A model generated the notes under the pieces. That model ran no database searches and had not been told where the DNA came from. It was given only the letters and a program-made list of their open reading frames with translations. This document shows, piece after piece, positions 60,354-64,000 of a stretch of 64,000 nucleotides of DNA. The stretch is from contig NZ_BMQB01000003.1 in NCBI RefSeq assembly GCF_014647895.1, forward strand, positions 486,487 to 550,486, in the 5' to 3' direction. A program made the translations under genes and the position numbers. This DNA is from Pilimelia anulata (lineage in GTDB: Bacteria > Actinomycetota > Actinomycetes > Mycobacteriales > Micromonosporaceae). The first letter of the stretch is position 1, and the number at the start of each line of letters is the position of its first letter.

Positions 60354-61175
60354 ATGAGCGAGACGCGCGACCCGCGGTCGCGACGGCTGCCTGATGGGTT
60401 CTGTGAGCAGCACGATCTGACAAACGGCGACCGGGTCTACCTCGGTACCAACGTACTGACCGGTCTTGTGGATGGCGTGGAAGAGTTCGCCGCTCGGCGG
60501 CACCCGCGCCTGGTGGCCCGGCGAGCCACGATCGCCATGATCGGGACCGCGATGTGGATGGACGACGCGGACCTCCAAGGCGCCATCTCCAAGCTCGGCG
60601 CTGCGTGCATCGTGATCTCGAAACAAGTGCCGGGCGCGGCGAAGCTGGCTAGCCTGAAAGCCCTCAACCACCAGATCCCCGGCATGCCTGCCGCCTGCTT
60701 TCAGGAGCTGACCGAACTTGCCCCGAAGGTCAACGGGCTTCCGGACGTTGTAGGGCCCTACTCACCAGGGCCTGATGTGACGATTCCCGCGGTTCGGTCC
60801 TTCGGCTTCCGTAAGAAGGGCACGGTGCTCGCACCGATCGTGCACGCGAAGATCGCGATCCTGGGTGAGCTGTGGTGGCACGACGAGGGACCGACTGGAC
60901 ACGTCGAAGACGTCGTCGGCTTCACCCCGATCCGGTTGTGGCGAGGCTCAGCCAACTTCACCCGGTCCTCGCGGCTGAGCATGGAAGAAGGGCGCTGGAC
61001 GGAGGCGCCGGACGAGGTGGAGCTGTACACGAGGTATGTCGCCCGGCTGATGGGTGCATCCGAAGATCTTGACGCGATCTCGGACGACTTCAATCCGGAC
61101 TTGGTCGAGATGGAGTACGACGATGCGGCCATGGTGGAGGCTCTTGGCGACTGGCCGACCGACGAGGAAAACTAG
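60354..61175 (+). CDS. Phospholipase-D-like domain protein
   Basis: ATG 60354 (ATG 60327 in frame is possible); 273 residues. Near residue 160, VLAPIVHAKIAILGELWW gives the HxK element, followed after 25 residues by RLWRGSANFTRSSRLSMEEG, the GSxNFT segment of PLD-type phosphodiesterases. Only one HxK copy is visible, so a homodimer would be needed for activity. N-terminal residues (AARRHPRLVARRATIAMIG) are basic. PLD-like proteins in defence islands act as nucleases or nucleotide-processing effectors. Lies 157 nt before the DUF559-type nuclease gene in the same direction. Confidence 0.72.
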   Translation: MSETRDPRSRRLPDGFCEQHDLTNGDRVYLGTNVLTGLVDGVEEFAARRHPRLVARRATIAMIGTAMWMDDADLQGAISKLGAACIVISKQVPGAAKLASLKALNHQIPGMPAACFQELTELAPKVNGLPDVVGPYSPGPDVTIPAVRSFGFRKKGTVLAPIVHAKIAILGELWWHDEGPTGHVEDVVGFTPIRLWRGSANFTRSSRLSMEEGRWTEAPDEVELYTRYVARLMGASEDLDAISDDFNPDLVEMEYDDAAMVEALGDWPTDEEN

Positions 61176-61332
61176 CGCCCACCCAACATGGGTCTTTATG
61201 GGACGGAACGTCGCTTCACCGAAGCGCCGCGACCTGCATCCGTTCGTAGCCAGCACCCGCGTTGGCGAGGCGCCATGACGCGCGCTCCCGGGGAGCAGAT
61301 GACCTTTGCGGGACGCCTGCCAGAATCACACG

Positions 61333-62778
61333 ATGGTTGACGACGCGGGTGTAGCGACGCTGCGCGAGATCGTACTCAGGGCCGCCTGCGCCATCGCCGG
61401 CGGAAGCACCCATGCGAAGCTCGACGAGGACTTGGTTGCGGCTGGGCTGCCGCAGTCAGCAGGTGGCGAGACCAAGGCCAAGCGTGGTGCGAGCAGCGCC
61501 GCGGCGGTCCCGGACGAACGGCTCCGGGAGGTCGCCGTCGGCTTGGTGGAACAGAACCTCGGCCTCCACATGATCGACCGCATGACGGTCCAGGACCTCG
61601 TGTGGGCCGACGAGCACCCACCCACGATCCCGAAGCGCACACGTCGCGACATCGCCCGGGCCCTGCCGGGCGGCATCCTGGTCGATCACGCCCAGCCATT
61701 CCACACCCTGCTCGGCAAGCTGTTCGATCTCAGCCGCGGCGCGATCTACTTCGGTATCGAGGACACCAGCCTCAGCGGACAGATCGACCGGCACTTCTAC
61801 CGCAACGACGACTGGACCGTCGAACAACTCTTCGACGAACTCGGCGCGATCGACCATGCCTCTGACCGAAGATTTGCCCTCTTCCTCGAAGGCATGGTGT
61901 CCGGCGACACCGTGCCGGATGAAGACTCCCAACGCCAACTGGTCGACGCGATCAACCCGCAACTCGCCGGTATCCGGCTCGAGCTTCGGGAGACCGGCAA
62001 CACCGACGGGTACCCGACCTTCCACCTAGTGGCCACCGGCACCAGGGCTGGTAGGCCCAAGCAGCTCATCTTCGGCTCCTCGCGGAAGCCAGATCTGCGG
62101 CTCATCGACGCCATCGACAGCGACGTCGAGGTAGTGGATCCCACAGGCGAAGTGCTCTACTACGACCGGCCCATCGGCCCTTCCGGCCTCCGCTGGCGCG
62201 ACCTACAAGACTGGTGGTCGGAGACCCGCCAGATCAAGAACGATCATCAGGCCAAGCGCGAGCTGTACCAACGGCTGGGCGGCAGCGTGCCGAAGACCTC
62301 TCCGCAACAGCTGCTCCTGTTCAAGCTCTACCACGACATCTACCGTGCCGCGCTCCCGGACCTTCCCGCGCTCCTGCCAGAGGTCTGGCGCCACTGGGAC
62401 CCGAAGACGGTGAAGGCCCGTGGCAAGAATGCGCTGGTGCAGTTCCGCATGGATCTGCTGCTGCTGGCGCCGGCCGGCGTCCGAGTCGTGCTCGAGGTCG
62501 ACGGCCAGACGCACTACGCGAGCGAACGCGAGACCAAGGATGGCCAGCGGCGCTGGCTCCCGGATGGTGATCGGTACGCGCACACCGCAGCCACCAGCCG
62601 GGACCTCACCCTCGCCGGCTACGAGGTCTACCGGTTTGGAACGAGCGAACTCCGTGACCGCGACCAAGCGCGTCCCCTGGTCACCACCTTCTTCAACAGC
62701 CTGTTCCGCAGGCATGGCCTGGTCGTGCCGACGGGAACGCAGGGTGCCCGCGGGCCCGTCCTGGGACCTTCGTCGTAG
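61333..62778 (+). CDS. Multidomain protein with C-terminal DUF559-type nuclease
   Basis: ATG 61333; 481 residues. The N-terminal ~110 residues are helical. The middle includes RAIYFGIEDTSLSGQI-like helices and TRAGRPKQLIFGSSRKPDLR, which recalls abortive-infection AbiJ-type proteins (uncertain). The C-terminus LLAPAGVRVVLEVDGQTHYA, then RRWLPDGDRYAHTAATSRDL and TLAGYEVYRFGTSELRD, is a clear Vsr-like/DUF559 PD-(D/E)XK fold with EVDGxxHY and a following aspartate. It is probably a defence nuclease controlled by its N-terminal part. It shares direction with the PLD-like gene. Confidence 0.75.
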   Translation: MVDDAGVATLREIVLRAACAIAGGSTHAKLDEDLVAAGLPQSAGGETKAKRGASSAAAVPDERLREVAVGLVEQNLGLHMIDRMTVQDLVWADEHPPTIPKRTRRDIARALPGGILVDHAQPFHTLLGKLFDLSRGAIYFGIEDTSLSGQIDRHFYRNDDWTVEQLFDELGAIDHASDRRFALFLEGMVSGDTVPDEDSQRQLVDAINPQLAGIRLELRETGNTDGYPTFHLVATGTRAGRPKQLIFGSSRKPDLRLIDAIDSDVEVVDPTGEVLYYDRPIGPSGLRWRDLQDWWSETRQIKNDHQAKRELYQRLGGSVPKTSPQQLLLFKLYHDIYRAALPDLPALLPEVWRHWDPKTVKARGKNALVQFRMDLLLLAPAGVRVVLEVDGQTHYASERETKDGQRRWLPDGDRYAHTAATSRDLTLAGYEVYRFGTSELRDRDQARPLVTTFFNSLFRRHGLVVPTGTQGARGPVLGPSS

Positions 62779-62898
62779 ACGTCGTTGCAACATTGGTGCC
62801 GTAAACGGGCAGCCTCGCCGCCCAGTCGGCGCAGTAGATGACCAGGGCAGCCGGTGAGCCTACCCGTCTGTCGTACCGCCCCTGCACACTCAACAGCT

Positions 62899-64000
62899 AT
62901 GTGGAACATGCCCAGCAGCCCGCTGGACGGCAGCGACGGATTCCTCATGCCGCCCGGCGCCAGCGTCGTCGGCCGTGATGGCGACTCCTACCAAATGCGG
63001 GTGACCGTGCCTAGTGACGAGCACGGCTTCTTCGGCCGGCAGTGCCCCAGCTGCCGGCAGATCTTCCGTGTCGACGGTGACGACTACGAGGCCCTGCCCG
63101 ATGACCTTCAGCTGTGGTGCGTGTACTGCGGGCACCACGACGACCACAGCGAGTTCGTCACCCAACAGCAACTCGACCGAGCCACCCGCGCGGCCCAAGA
63201 TCTTGGGATGCAGATAGTCGGGCAGGCGATCGACAGGGTCTTCGGCGGAATCTCGTCGTCGCGGAGCTCGTACCGCCGACCGGGATTCGGCATCGAGATC
63301 AGCTACCGCTCGGAACCGTTCTACCCGGAGCCGCTTCCCGGCATCGACGAGGAGAAGCTCATCCGGATCCGCACCTGCGCGGACTGCTCACTACGGTACG
63401 CAGTGTTCGGGGAGCACCGATTCTGCCCTGCTTGCGGCCAGCTGCCCGCGATGGTCGTTGCGCTGGATGCACTCGGCGCTGAGGTCGCGAGGTTAGACGG
63501 CCTGGCACAGCTGCCCGCGGAGACCGCGGCCAGCCTGCGGGAGCGGGGGGTCTTCACCCGCCTGTGGGTCGACACCCTGGAGAACCTGGTCGGAGTCGTG
63601 GAAACCCTCGGTGCGGCCGTGTTCCGCGCCGTGGTCGCCGACGCCGATCAGCGTCTCAAGGGGAAAGGGAACGTCTTTCAGCGGCTGAACGACACCGCCG
63701 CTCTGTTCGTCGAGGCCGGGTATCCAGACCTACGTATGGTGGTCGGTTCGGAGCGATGGCAACGGATGCTGGAATTCTGGGCAACGCGGCACGTGTTCAC
63801 CCACAACGACGGGCGGGTCGACGCCAAGTTCCTCGTGAAGGTTCCCGGCAGCACCGCTGTCATAGGTCGGCGTCTCACCATCAGCGAGAACCTCTGCCGC
63901 CAAGCCATCACCGACACCGAAGCCCTCTGCCGTGACCTAGGGAGCGTCTTATGGATCAGTGGGTCGTTGGGTGGGCATGGCTGCTCGTCGGTGGGTCTCT
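62899..64000 (+). CDS. Zinc-ribbon protein with HEPN-like C-terminus, open at the right edge
   Basis: ATG 62899; 367 codons without stop to the window end. Two zinc ribbons: QCPSCRQIFRV with LWCVYCGHHDD (residues ~49-80), and RTCADCSLRY with RFCPACGQLP (~157-180). The C-terminal helices contain FWATRHVFTHNDGRVDAKFL, with RHVFTH fitting the RX4H ribonuclease motif of HEPN domains. HEPN RNases with zinc-binding N-termini occur in toxin and abortive-infection systems. It would cut RNA if active. The end appears close (VLWISGSLGG near the edge), but it is not in the window. Confidence 0.7.
   Translation, partial: MWNMPSSPLDGSDGFLMPPGASVVGRDGDSYQMRVTVPSDEHGFFGRQCPSCRQIFRVDGDDYEALPDDLQLWCVYCGHHDDHSEFVTQQQLDRATRAAQDLGMQIVGQAIDRVFGGISSSRSSYRRPGFGIEISYRSEPFYPEPLPGIDEEKLIRIRTCADCSLRYAVFGEHRFCPACGQLPAMVVALDALGAEVARLDGLAQLPAETAASLRERGVFTRLWVDTLENLVGVVETLGAAVFRAVVADADQRLKGKGNVFQRLNDTAALFVEAGYPDLRMVVGSERWQRMLEFWATRHVFTHNDGRVDAKFLVKVPGSTAVIGRRLTISENLCRQAITDTEALCRDLGSVLWISGSLGGHGCSSVGL

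Overview
The window is high-GC actinobacterial DNA with many GTG starts, 4-nt start/stop overlaps between operon genes, and a maleylpyruvate-isomerase (mycothiol-type) fold protein. A Micromonosporaceae- or Streptomyces-like chromosome is the best guess, but no marker gene fixes the genus. Almost everything here is accessory: RiPP and other biosynthetic genes, then defence genes. No rRNA, complete tRNA, CRISPR array, transposase or integrase was recognised.

Layout. 1-4 kb: the N-terminal part of an S9 peptidase (minus strand, running off the left edge), a frameshifted inositol-monophosphatase-like gene and an unrecognised 60-70 kDa protein. 4.0-9.2 kb: a plus-strand run of APC permease, acetamidase/formamidase, GPP34 protein and metallopeptidase. 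9.3-14.3 kb: an XRE regulator, a 53-residue peptide gene with a perfect Shine-Dalgarno, a PqqD-like/SPASM radical SAM enzyme, a B12-type radical SAM enzyme and a carbamoyltransferase, read here as a candidate undescribed RiPP pathway. 14.3-22.8 kb: a pentapeptide-repeat protein on the minus strand, then an FxLD class I lanthipeptide cluster (two isoaspartate-type methyltransferases, one frameshifted; FxLD precursor; full-length LanB; LanC; a standalone thiopeptide-type elimination domain).

23.2-28.8 kb: a lower-GC SIR2-like protein, a NUDIX-GFA fusion, a frameshifted ABC exporter, a DinB/MDMPI-fold protein and a P-loop kinase-like protein. 29.3-34.6 kb: a tight three-gene operon of radical SAM enzyme, small DUF6375-like protein and a 1333-residue nuclease-STAND ATPase, a strong candidate for a new anti-phage system. 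Downstream lies a 5' half of tRNA-Phe, a probable integration scar. 35.4-38.8 kb: NUDIX, an XRE regulator with a large C-terminal domain, a PfkB sugar kinase and a uridine-kinase-like protein. 39.2-47.4 kb: nine genes, each overlapping or abutting the next: radical SAM with a CX2CX2C motif, phosphoketolase-like, enolase-superfamily, small OmdA-like, HAD, methyltransferase, creatininase-like (frameshifted), PhyH dioxygenase and YrdC/Sua5. I know of no described pathway with this composition.

47.5-55.6 kb: a complete minus-strand Wadjet (jetABCD) anti-plasmid SMC system with a long JetC. 56.2-64 kb: PD-(D/E)XK nuclease-like, PLD-like, DUF559-nuclease and zinc-ribbon/HEPN-like proteins between small unknowns, which looks like the continuation of a defence island.

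Five genes (IMPase, first FxLD methyltransferase, ABC exporter, creatininase, and the hypothetical at 59.3 kb) carry single small frame disruptions. Some may be sequencing errors, so the pseudogene labels are provisional.
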